17,958 nucleotides of DNA from CAIZIN01 sp964483025 (lineage in GTDB: Bacteria; Patescibacteriota; Minisyncoccia; Phycocordibacterales; CAIZIN01), in contig CAYZZT010000013.1 in assembly GCA_964483025.1 (NCBI GenBank), positions 1 to 17,958 of the forward strand, written 5' to 3'. Shown in pieces: positions 6,260 through 12,565 of this stretch (positions are counted from its first letter, which is position 1; every line of letters begins with the position of its first letter). The translations under genes and the position numbers were made by a program. The notes beneath the pieces were generated by a model. The model was not told the origin of the DNA and made no database searches. It worked only from the letters and a program-made list of their open reading frames with translations.

Positions 6260-6820
6260 ATGGCCGATATTAAAAGAATTGCTCACGTGGCAACTGGGTG
6301 GGGATTATATACAACTTGGAGTTGGATTTTTGATAATCCAATATGGCTTTTTGCAATAGCATATTTTGGATTTGGACTTGGCTCAATAATAATGACTTGT
6401 GCCGTCATTATAAATAATTTTATTTTCTTGATTTTACATCAAAAAGACAAAGCAAAGTGGCTGGGGGTCAATGGACTTTTGTTACTAAAAGAAGAAGGGC
6501 ATCAATGGGCAGATCGGTTACATCAACATAAGAATTTTCTTGTTCGTGTATTTTTTTGGATACCAGCACATCTTTTTAAATGGTTAGTGAAAATTATTCG
6601 TAAGAATGACATTCTGGTTTTTATAGCTCTTTCGATTCAAACAGATTCTTTTATAGCTACGGCCTTTCTAAGGGGTGATATTCAAGGCAGATTGAGAACT
6701 CGAGATTATATAACTTTTGTTGCAAGTACGATATTGAGTTGTTTTTATTGGAGTTTAAGAAATGGTTTTGTTTTAATTGTTATAAAAATAGTTTGGACTT
6801 TTATAAGAAGCTATATTTAG
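6260..6820 (+). CDS. Integral membrane protein of unknown function, paralog B
   Basis: 186 aa. A GTG at 6239 is also in frame but lies in the promoter and terminator overlap, so ATG 6260 (MADIKRIAHVATGW) is chosen; it also aligns with paralog A. Nearly the whole length aligns with the 5624 product, including LGVNG, HQHKNF, RKNDILVFIALSIQTDSFIA, TAFLRG and FYWSLRNG. The predicted topology is the same. DNA identity is low and codon use is much more AT-rich than in paralog A, so the tandem pair is not a fresh duplication. Own promoter and a separate terminator upstream imply independent expression. Function unknown. Confidence 0.8.
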   Translation: MADIKRIAHVATGWGLYTTWSWIFDNPIWLFAIAYFGFGLGSIIMTCAVIINNFIFLILHQKDKAKWLGVNGLLLLKEEGHQWADRLHQHKNFLVRVFFWIPAHLFKWLVKIIRKNDILVFIALSIQTDSFIATAFLRGDIQGRLRTRDYITFVASTILSCFYWSLRNGFVLIVIKIVWTFIRSYI

Positions 6821-6822
6821 TT

Positions 6823-6851
6823 TTGTATATTTGATACTAAAGTTATATAAT
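6823..6851 (+). promoter_or_regulatory. Putative sigma70 promoter for the 6879 gene
   Basis: -35 TTGTAT (6823-6828), a 17-bp spacer and a perfect -10 TATAAT (6846-6851). The expected +1 near 6858 gives a leader of about 21 nt without a Shine-Dalgarno. Confidence 0.6.
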
Positions 6852-6878
6852 TAGATAAATAATAAATAATTACAAACA

Positions 6879-7634
6879 ATGAACGTAAATGATATATACA
6901 CACCTCTTCAAGAAGCAAAGGCTGAGCTTGAAAGAAGGTGGAATGATCCTGAGTTGAGAAAAAAAGTTGAAGAATTTTTGGGACGTGAACATCTACCAGA
7001 TTATATTTTTGAAAAGCCACACGCTATTTCAATAGAAGATGTTGCGACACCTAATTTGTATACTTGGACTTTTATTAGCAAAGCAAATCAGGTTGATTTA
7101 GATCCATTACATTTTGAATTTTTGGATGATATTTTTGTAACTACAAATCACGACAAAGCTTCTTTGGGGAAGATGTCTTTTTACCACGGTCTTGACGACA
7201 GTGGTAATATGATAAAGAGTATAAAAAAAATTATTAATTTAGATGGAAGTCAGGAGAAAAAAAAATTGAGGGATATAAGAACTTTAGAGGATAAATCTTT
7301 TGTAGAATTTCATCGAGATTTGATGTTAAAGAATTTTCCTGATGCTAAAATATTTGATGGTTCAGATTGGTTTAAGTGTAAAGGTGGGTGTGCAAAAGAT
7401 TATTATAAGCATCTTTTAATGATGGTATTATGTCATGGAATATTATTTGATAATTTTTTAGATTATGATTATGAGTCAGATCTTGTAAGAAATATATTGA
7501 TACCTGCTTTTGCAGAAGTTGAAAGAGAGTTTGGGTTAAGGCCGTTAATAGTTTCGGTTGCACCAACTGATAAACTATTGGAAAAGTACTGGCTTTCATA
7601 TCCAGAATTTATTAAAATTTATCTGACTAATTAA
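6879..7634 (+). CDS. Conserved-looking hypothetical cytoplasmic protein
   Basis: 251 aa, soluble, no signal peptide and no membrane segment. I recognise no family. It opens with an acidic amphipathic helix rich in Glu/Lys. The middle carries charged stretches (DLDPLHFEFLDDIFVTTNHD). A single local cysteine pair occurs in FKCKGGCAKDYYKH, and the C-terminal third is more hydrophobic (LMMVLCHGILFDNFLDYDYE, then FGLRPLIVSVAPTD). The start follows a good promoter and no earlier in-frame ATG is apparent. The histidine kinase gene begins 11 bp after its stop, so the two are probably one transcript and might act in the same response. Function cannot be assigned. Confidence 0.72.
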   Translation: MNVNDIYTPLQEAKAELERRWNDPELRKKVEEFLGREHLPDYIFEKPHAISIEDVATPNLYTWTFISKANQVDLDPLHFEFLDDIFVTTNHDKASLGKMSFYHGLDDSGNMIKSIKKIINLDGSQEKKKLRDIRTLEDKSFVEFHRDLMLKNFPDAKIFDGSDWFKCKGGCAKDYYKHLLMMVLCHGILFDNFLDYDYESDLVRNILIPAFAEVEREFGLRPLIVSVAPTDKLLEKYWLSYPEFIKIYLTN

Positions 7635-7645
7635 TAAAAACAAAT

Positions 7646-9325
7646 ATGGAATTTAATCTTATAACTAACATAAAATCATGCGTTGAATTTGTTAATAATG
7701 TAGCACCAATATCTCTTGTTTATTATTCACATTTTGTAACTGTAATCCTCTCATTATTATTAGGAATTTATATTCTGTATGCAGGTAGGCCGTCATTAAT
7801 GAGCCGAATTTTTTTTAGTTTTACTGTATTTTTTTCTATGTATGTGGTTTTTGATTTTGTGACATGGGTTAGTTATGATAGTACAGATTATATGTTTTAT
7901 TGGTCGTGCCTAGGGATTTTAGCTTCCTTAATGTATATATCTGCTATATATTTTTCTTATGTATTTATGAATAAGAAAAATATTCCATTTTACTATCTCG
8001 TAATTTTCTTTATTTTAATTTTACCTGTTATTGTTTTAACCCCAACTTTTCTGAATTTATCTGGATTTAGTAATTTTGACTGTAATGCTATTGAACAAGT
8101 ATATTTTACTAACTACTATCATTCACTTGGATTTGTTGCTTTTCTGTGGATTTTGATAATAGCAATATCAACGTACAGAAAAAATAGAGATGTAGCCTTT
8201 AGAACTCAAATATTTTTTATGACGTTGGGTATTGAGGCTTTAATTCTTATGTTTCTTTCAGCAACCTTTCTAGATACATATTTAGTTTTAGCAGGAATAA
8301 CAAGTGATTATATGTTTGGAAATTACGGTCTTTTCGGGATGCCTATTTTCATAGGTTTTGTTGTTTTTAACATGGTCAAATTTAAAACTTTTAATGTTAA
8401 ACTTTTTGGAGCCCAAGCGCTTGTCTTTACTCTTGTTGCTTTTCTGGGGGCGAGACTATTTCTTGATGAAATTGGAATAAGTAGAAACATTACATTTATA
8501 AACTTAATTGTCGTTTCTTTCACTGGATTTTTATTAATTAAGAGTGTTAAAAAAGAAATTGCTATACGAGAAAGAATTGAAACGCTTGCAGAGCAGCTTG
8601 AGCTTACAAATGAAAAACTTCGAATTCTTGACCAACAGAAAACCCAATTTGTTTCTTTGGCTTCACATCAGCTTCGTGCACCACTTACATCTATTAAAGG
8701 ATATCTTTCAATGATACTTGAAGGGGATTATGGAGAAGTGAAAGGGGAGGCGAGAGAAATGATTAAGAGAGTTGAAGTTTCAGCAAATAATCTTGTGACG
8801 ATTGTTGGAGACTTCTTGGATGTTTCTCGTATTGAGCAGGGAAAGATGAGATATGAATTGTCTGATTTTGATTTGAAACCTTTGGTAGAAACTGTTTATC
8901 GCGAGCAACAACCTATTGCCGAAAAGAAGGGTTTAAAACTTAATGTGAATATTGAGGAACATATGGAGTATAAACTTCACGGAGATATGAATAAACTCAA
9001 ACAAGTATTTACAAATCTCACTGACAATTCTATTAAATACACAACAAAAGGGGAAGTTGATATTTCTCTTTCTAGGCCATCACCGAAAATTATTCGTTTT
9101 GAAATTAAAGATACTGGTATTGGAATTAATGCTGAAACCTTACCAAGATTATTTGATAAATTTGTACGAGCAGAAGGGGCTAATGAAGTGAATGTTATAG
9201 GTGCTGGCCTCGGGCTCTTTGTGGCCAAAGAAATGGTTAAAGCTCACGAGGGTGGAAAAGTCTGGGCCGAGTCTGAAGGGCTGGGCAAGGGCTCGAGGTT
9301 TGTGGTGGAGCTTAAAGCGATGTAG
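7646..9325 (+). CDS. Membrane sensor histidine kinase (orphan)
   Basis: 559 aa. The N-terminal 300 residues hold about eight or nine hydrophobic segments, resembling the 7TM-type sensor regions of some kinases. A short coiled coil follows (IETLAEQLELTNEKLRILDQ). The HisKA dimerisation domain carries the phospho-acceptor H341 in SLASHQLRAPLTSIKGY. The ATPase domain has the N box (FTNLTDNSIKYT), G1 (DTGIGI), F region (LPRLFDKFVRAEG) and G2 (GAGLGLFVAKEM), all intact, so it should be active. It senses an unknown stimulus through the membrane and phosphorylates an unlinked response regulator: none is encoded in the window. It starts 11 bp after the 6879 gene. Its TAG stop lies within a short hairpin (9322-9343). 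Confidence 0.95.
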   Translation: MEFNLITNIKSCVEFVNNVAPISLVYYSHFVTVILSLLLGIYILYAGRPSLMSRIFFSFTVFFSMYVVFDFVTWVSYDSTDYMFYWSCLGILASLMYISAIYFSYVFMNKKNIPFYYLVIFFILILPVIVLTPTFLNLSGFSNFDCNAIEQVYFTNYYHSLGFVAFLWILIIAISTYRKNRDVAFRTQIFFMTLGIEALILMFLSATFLDTYLVLAGITSDYMFGNYGLFGMPIFIGFVVFNMVKFKTFNVKLFGAQALVFTLVAFLGARLFLDEIGISRNITFINLIVVSFTGFLLIKSVKKEIAIRERIETLAEQLELTNEKLRILDQQKTQFVSLASHQLRAPLTSIKGYLSMILEGDYGEVKGEAREMIKRVEVSANNLVTIVGDFLDVSRIEQGKMRYELSDFDLKPLVETVYREQQPIAEKKGLKLNVNIEEHMEYKLHGDMNKLKQVFTNLTDNSIKYTTKGEVDISLSRPSPKIIRFEIKDTGIGINAETLPRLFDKFVRAEGANEVNVIGAGLGLFVAKEMVKAHEGGKVWAESEGLGKGSRFVVELKAM

Positions 9326-9343
9326 GACGAGGATATGTCCTAC
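9322..9343. repeat. Hairpin across the histidine kinase stop codon
   Basis: 7-bp perfect stem GTAGGAC (9322-9328) / GTCCTAC (9337-9343) with an 8-base loop. The kinase stop TAG (9323-9325) is inside the left arm. There is no T tract, so it is a weak terminator at best. Confidence 0.5.
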
Positions 9344-9540
9344 CGCAGACTGACGCTGACTAGACGCAGACTTGAATTCGGAAAATTTCAAATTAGTCTG
9401 GATTCACATGTATTTTTCTGGTGAAAAATCACGCGAACCCGACTCGGCTCGTCAGCCTCCGTCTTTGAGTCTGATACCCATCAGACTCAACCCGAATTCG
9501 CGAGAATGACAATGTGCAGAAAAAACGCAGACGGAATTCG
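9344..9540. repeat. Mosaic of short repeats with internal hairpins (inverted VIPAKAGIQ-type element)
   Basis: Non-coding patchwork. The word CGCAGAC occurs at 9344, 9365 and 9525, and GAATTCG occurs three times. Two perfect hairpins are present: ATTTTTC/GAAAAAT around 9412-9429, and TTGAGTCTGAT (9465-9475) / ATCAGACTCAA (9480-9490) with a 4-base loop. The block from AGTCTGGATTC (9395) to CGAGAATGACAATG (9501) has the same ends, in reverse orientation, as the repeats at 2789 and 3445, but with a long internal insert. No gene is credible here. A GTG at 9514 can extend the next ORF, but it falls inside this block. Confidence 0.7.
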
Positions 9541-9570
9541 AAGAATAAAAATGAAATGCAAATAAATTAT

Positions 9571-10305
9571 ATGAATATCAATTTACTGACAAGACCGATT
9601 TCAAATCCTGAAAATTTAATAATCAAAGAGGTTCTTTCAACTCGTAAAATCGATAAAGATTTGGAAGTTTTTTGCAAAAATACGTGGAATGAAATGCTTG
9701 TGGAAGCTAAAAAAGAAAATAAAAAATTATGGGATAGTGAGATATATAGATTTGAGTCTATTTCTGAAAACATTAATGCTGTTAATTTAGTAATTTCAAC
9801 AATTCCATATTCTACGGTGGTGTCTATGAATAAGTATATTAGAGAGGTTAAAACTTTTGACGCAAGTTTTGAACCGCTCGGAATGTTTACTTCGTGCTTC
9901 GTGAAGACGTCTGATGATAAATATTTATTTATCGAAAAATCAAATAAATATTTTACAAAAAAGAAAATATCATTTATTGGAGGAACACTTTCTAAAACAG
10001 AGAAAGAAATTCACAAAGGTGCTGACCTATTTGGAGAAGTTATTAAAGAAGTCAAAGAAGAGCTTGGTCTATCCGAGGAAGATGTGGAGAGTGTTGTTTT
10101 TAGAAGTATGTATGAAACAAAAAATTTAAGCATTTGTTTGTTATTTGAAGTTATATTGAATTGCAGTTTTGAACAAGTTAAAATTAAGTTTGATCAAGGC
10201 AATGACGGCGAAGCGGTAAGGGTTATTGCTGTTGATTCAATCAAGCTTTTTGATTTTTCTGAATTGTATTTAGATGAATTAGATAAAATTAAGTTAAAAT
10301 ATTAA
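9571..10305 (+). CDS. NUDIX-like hydrolase with an unusual N-terminal region
   Basis: 244 aa from ATG 9571; ATG 9556 is an equal alternative, and the frame opens at a GTG (9514) lying in repeat DNA. The C-terminal part is NUDIX-like. A Gly-Gly turn (FIGGTLSKTEKE) leads into the catalytic helix EVIKEVKEELGL, where the metal-binding Glu residues of REUxEExGU are kept, with Lys in place of Arg. Between the first Glu and this helix there are 14 residues rather than the usual 7, so the box has a 7-residue insertion. NUDIX enzymes hydrolyse nucleoside diphosphates linked to another group; substrate unknown. The first 100 residues match nothing I recognise. An alpha/beta hydrolase starts 3 bp downstream, so the two are probably one operon. 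Confidence 0.72.
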   Translation: MNINLLTRPISNPENLIIKEVLSTRKIDKDLEVFCKNTWNEMLVEAKKENKKLWDSEIYRFESISENINAVNLVISTIPYSTVVSMNKYIREVKTFDASFEPLGMFTSCFVKTSDDKYLFIEKSNKYFTKKKISFIGGTLSKTEKEIHKGADLFGEVIKEVKEELGLSEEDVESVVFRSMYETKNLSICLLFEVILNCSFEQVKIKFDQGNDGEAVRVIAVDSIKLFDFSELYLDELDKIKLKY

Positions 10306-10308
10306 ACA

Positions 10309-11175
10309 ATGGAGAGATTTAATGTGACACACCCAAAAGAGATTTTACCTCAATCTGAGAAAGAATGGTTAAATACTGGAAAATTTAATGAAGAAATTGT
10401 TGCTGTTGGTAAAAATCTGATTAGGTGCGCGTATACAAATGCAGGAAAAGGAAATAGTGTTATTACAATGGCTGGAGGAATACCTAGAGATCCAAATCGT
10501 CGTCAAAACCTACCACTTATTAATAAATTATATGGTAATTTAGCTTTGAAGATGTTGGAAAATAATACATCAAGTCTGTTGTATAATCAGCCTGCTACAG
10601 GAGGTTCTACGGGTATTTGGGAAGAAGAGACGTTAAGGTTGCGAGCTGATACTTTAGCTGGTATCACTAGGTATTACTATGACAAGTTATTATCGAAGGA
10701 AATAAATCTGATTGGTATGAGTGCAGGTGCATATATGGCTGTTGATGCGATGCAAATTTTACAAAAGGAGGGACTTGTTGTTTCAAAATTAATTTTGATG
10801 TCACCAGCTGCATATCCAGAATTGGTTGAGAATATTCCTTATGGTTCTGATTTTTCAACAGCTATTCATAAACATTGGGATGTTAATAATTCACCGGTAT
10901 TTAGTAAGATTGAAGATTATGTGAGAGGTGGCGGGAAGGTTCTAATTAGTTTTTTTGAAAATGACCACCCTCCGATTCCACATTCAATACAGGACAAATA
11001 CCGAGAAGTTGCAAAAAAATTGTTTGAAGAAGGATTTCAGATAGAGGTAATTACTATACCAAAAGTTGCTCATAATTTTAGGAAAATAGGCACAGATCAA
11101 GATAAAAATGTTGTTGATAACAATAGTGTGAGAGCAATGACTTCTTATCTGGTTGATTTTTTGAAAGAAAGTTAG
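10309..11175 (+). CDS. Alpha/beta hydrolase family protein
   Basis: 288 aa, cytoplasmic, no signal peptide. The nucleophile elbow GMSAG (in LIGMSAGAYMAVDA, about residues 136-140) gives the catalytic Ser. A likely acid is the Asp in SFFENDHPPI, and the likely His is in KVAHNF near residue 262, in the normal Ser-Asp-His order. It could be an esterase, peptidase or thioesterase; the substrate is not visible. The spacing to the upstream NUDIX gene (3 bp) and the shared strand suggest co-expression, possibly in one small-molecule salvage or detoxification step. No terminator is evident after its TAG stop; the mazEF promoter starts 34 bp later. Confidence 0.82.
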   Translation: MERFNVTHPKEILPQSEKEWLNTGKFNEEIVAVGKNLIRCAYTNAGKGNSVITMAGGIPRDPNRRQNLPLINKLYGNLALKMLENNTSSLLYNQPATGGSTGIWEEETLRLRADTLAGITRYYYDKLLSKEINLIGMSAGAYMAVDAMQILQKEGLVVSKLILMSPAAYPELVENIPYGSDFSTAIHKHWDVNNSPVFSKIEDYVRGGGKVLISFFENDHPPIPHSIQDKYREVAKKLFEEGFQIEVITIPKVAHNFRKIGTDQDKNVVDNNSVRAMTSYLVDFLKES

Positions 11176-11208
11176 TTGTTGATAGGTTATATGTGACAAA
11201 AAATAAGC

Positions 11209-11243
11209 TTGCAAAATGTATCTACATTGTATATACTTATATT
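11209..11243 (+). promoter_or_regulatory. Leaderless-type mazEF promoter with an operator-like palindrome
   Basis: -35 TTGCAA (11209-11214), an exact 17-bp spacer, and -10 TATACT (11232-11237). The expected +1 is 11244, the A of the mazE ATG. The spacer holds the inverted repeat ATGTA-TC-TACAT (11216-11227), a reasonable site for MazE or MazEF autorepression. Confidence 0.72.
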
Positions 11244-11495
11244 ATGACAACGAAAGTTCAAAAGTGGGGAAATAGCTATGCGATAAGAATACCAAAACAA
11301 ATGGTAAAGGAACTTAATCTATCTCTAGGTTCTTCTGTTGAGTTTAAACAAATAAAAGGTGGTGCAACAATAAAGCCAATTATTAAGAAAGACGAAGATG
11401 ATATGACTTTGGAGGAGATGATGGAAGGTGTTACTAGAGATCAATTTCACGAAGTAATAGATTGGGGAGGTCCTTTTGGTAAAGAAGTATGGTAG
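11244..11495 (+). CDS. mazE: MazE-type antitoxin (AbrB/SpoVT DNA-binding domain)
   Basis: 83 aa from ATG 11244. An in-frame ATG at 11193 lies upstream of the -35 box, and the MTTKVQKWGNSYAIRIPK opening is the usual AbrB-type N-terminus, so the inner start is chosen. Residues 1-45 form the swapped-hairpin DNA-binding domain (WGNS...RIPK). The acidic C-terminus (LEEMMEGVTRDQFHEVIDWG, then GPFGKEVW) is the standard MazF-binding tail. It neutralises the MazF ribonuclease and represses its own operon. Its stop overlaps the toxin start by 7 bp, normal for a toxin-antitoxin pair. Confidence 0.93.
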   Translation: MTTKVQKWGNSYAIRIPKQMVKELNLSLGSSVEFKQIKGGATIKPIIKKDEDDMTLEEMMEGVTRDQFHEVIDWGGPFGKEVW

Positions 11496-11836
11496 AAAAT
11501 GAATTTCCAAAACAAGGTGATTTAGTGTGGATAACATTAGATCCAACTCGAGGTCATGAGCAGTCAGGAAGAAGGCCTGCTGTTGTGGTAAGTAAAGACG
11601 CCTATAATAAATTATCTGGGATGATGTTAATTTGTCCAATTACTTCCAAATCAAAAATTCCCACATTTGAGATTCCTTTTGCGTCAAAAAAAATCAAAGG
11701 GAATATTCTTATAGATCATGTTAGATCTGTTGATTGGCATAGTCCGGAAAGAAAATGTGAAATCATCACCTCGCTGTCAATTGATATTTTGCAAAAAGTT
11801 TGTAGAAAAATTTCTAGACTTATCGAAATATCTTAG
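11489..11836 (+). CDS. mazF: MazF-type endoribonuclease toxin
   Basis: 115 aa, typical for MazF/PemK toxins, which cut mRNA at short sequences and halt growth when the antitoxin is lost. Family features: the N-terminal strand GDLVWITLDPTRGHEQSGRRP, with the Arg implicated in catalysis, then AVVVSKDAYN, and the central LICPITSK with the conserved Thr-Ser. The C-terminal helix ends in ISRLIEIS. All look intact, so it is probably functional. Its ATG overlaps the mazE end by 7 bp, giving coupled translation. A mini MazE-tail gene begins 5 bp after its TAG. Confidence 0.93.
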   Translation: MVENEFPKQGDLVWITLDPTRGHEQSGRRPAVVVSKDAYNKLSGMMLICPITSKSKIPTFEIPFASKKIKGNILIDHVRSVDWHSPERKCEIITSLSIDILQKVCRKISRLIEIS

Positions 11837-11841
11837 CTGTT

Positions 11842-12066
11842 ATGAAATCAAAGAAAAATCCAAATAATTATTCTTGGAAGGAAATATTGAAGAATATGAA
11901 GTCTCATCAAATTCACGGGGAAATTGATTGGGGGCCGGATGTGGGGAATGAGATACTACCTGTTGATGAATGGGGTGATGAGGGGAAGCGGGAGACTGTT
12001 GTTGATTTTACTAAAATTAAGAAAGAGGGGGTTTCTGGTGAAGAGTTTTTAAAATATATAAAATAA
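11842..12066 (+). CDS. 74-aa protein resembling only the MazF-binding tail of MazE
   Basis: No database family is recognised, but residues 9-39 align without gaps to the MazE C-terminal tail encoded two genes upstream. HGEIDWGPDVGNEIL lies against HEVIDWGGPFGKEVW, with 9 identities over 31 positions by eye, and YSWKEIL lies against MTLEEMM. The AbrB DNA-binding domain is absent; only a basic 8-residue head precedes the tail. A further acidic/Lys segment (VVDFTKIKKEGVSGEEFLKY) follows. Position 5 bp after mazF and 10 bp before a MazG-like gene places it in the toxin operon. I infer an accessory neutraliser or decoy that binds MazF without binding DNA; this is untested. Alternatively it is the remnant of a duplicated antitoxin. 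Confidence 0.68.
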   Translation: MKSKKNPNNYSWKEILKNMKSHQIHGEIDWGPDVGNEILPVDEWGDEGKRETVVDFTKIKKEGVSGEEFLKYIK

Positions 12067-12076
12067 ATTCAAAAAA

Positions 12077-12373
12077 ATGGATCTAAATTATTTACAAAAT
12101 GAAATAAGGGGTAGGGGAGAAAAACTGGGAATCAAACTGCAGACTCCTGTGGAAATAATGCTTGGTGCAACAGAAGAGTTGGGTGAAGTCGCCAAAGAAG
12201 TTGCATTATTTGAACAGGTTGGAAATAAAATAAATTGGAAGCGTTCAGCGGATAAGGATTTACTTGCTGAGGAAATTGCTCAATTGTTGGTAAATATTTT
12301 TTCTCTAGCCTCGTCTTATGATATAAACGTTGAGGAGGCTTTGCAAAAGTTATTTGAGGGGAAGAATAAATAA
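12077..12373 (+). CDS. MazG-like all-alpha NTP pyrophosphohydrolase domain protein
   Basis: 98 aa, all-helical. Residues 31-46 (ATEELGEVAKEVALFE) give the EExxE metal motif (E33, E34, E37). The second motif is LAEEIAQLLVNIFSLA, where ExxD would be expected, but position 69 is Gln instead of Asp. MazG-type enzymes hydrolyse NTPs or modified dNTPs to monophosphates; in E. coli mazG lies right after mazEF and limits MazF-linked stress. The same order is kept here with the 74-aa gene in between, 10 bp away. With the missing Asp, activity is uncertain. Start: ATG 12077, no Shine-Dalgarno. A repeat element begins 9 bp after the stop. Confidence 0.8.
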   Translation: MDLNYLQNEIRGRGEKLGIKLQTPVEIMLGATEELGEVAKEVALFEQVGNKINWKRSADKDLLAEEIAQLLVNIFSLASSYDINVEEALQKLFEGKNK

Positions 12374-12382
12374 GATGCTACC

Positions 12383-12519
12383 GACTGGATTCCTGCCTTA
12401 CAGGCACTGTACACTTTTCGCTTTTTGAATACAAAATACTCAAAGTCTTGCGCTTGGGTTCCACCCCAAGCTCACCTCCGCCGGAATGACAATGCGATAG
12501 GGAATAACGAGAATGACAG
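12383..12519 (-). repeat. Inverted VIPAKAGIQ-type repeat with internal hairpins
   Basis: Ends GACTGGATTCCTGCC (12383) and CGCCGGAATGACAATG (12479-12494) are the reverse of the repeats at 2789 and 3445, with an insert of about 80 bp. The inside holds GCTTGGG-ttccac-CCCAAGC (about 12452-12471) and GCCT-tac-AGGC. A second GAGAATGACAG tail lies at 12510-12520, echoing CGAGAATGACAATG at 9501. No coding potential is seen from the MazG-like stop to the trpS promoter. Confidence 0.7.
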
Positions 12520-12550
12520 AAAAATTGAATTGGTAAAAGGAATTGATTTT

Positions 12551-12565
12551 TGGTAATATATTGTA
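12551..12565 (+). promoter_or_regulatory. Extended -10 leaderless-type promoter of trpS
   Basis: TGG-TAATAT (12551-12559) fits an extended -10. The expected +1 is 12566, the A of the trpS ATG. A weak -35 TTGGTA lies at 12530-12535 with an 18-bp spacer. Confidence 0.6.

Noticed and set aside
9344..9540. CRISPR-like array from repeated CGCAGAC and GAATTCG words
   Set aside because: The repeats are under 8 bp, irregularly spaced and lack uniform spacers; no cas genes are present.
11193..11243. Upstream ATG start for mazE
   Set aside because: It would put the -35 and -10 boxes inside the coding sequence and add a 17-residue head not seen in AbrB-type antitoxins.
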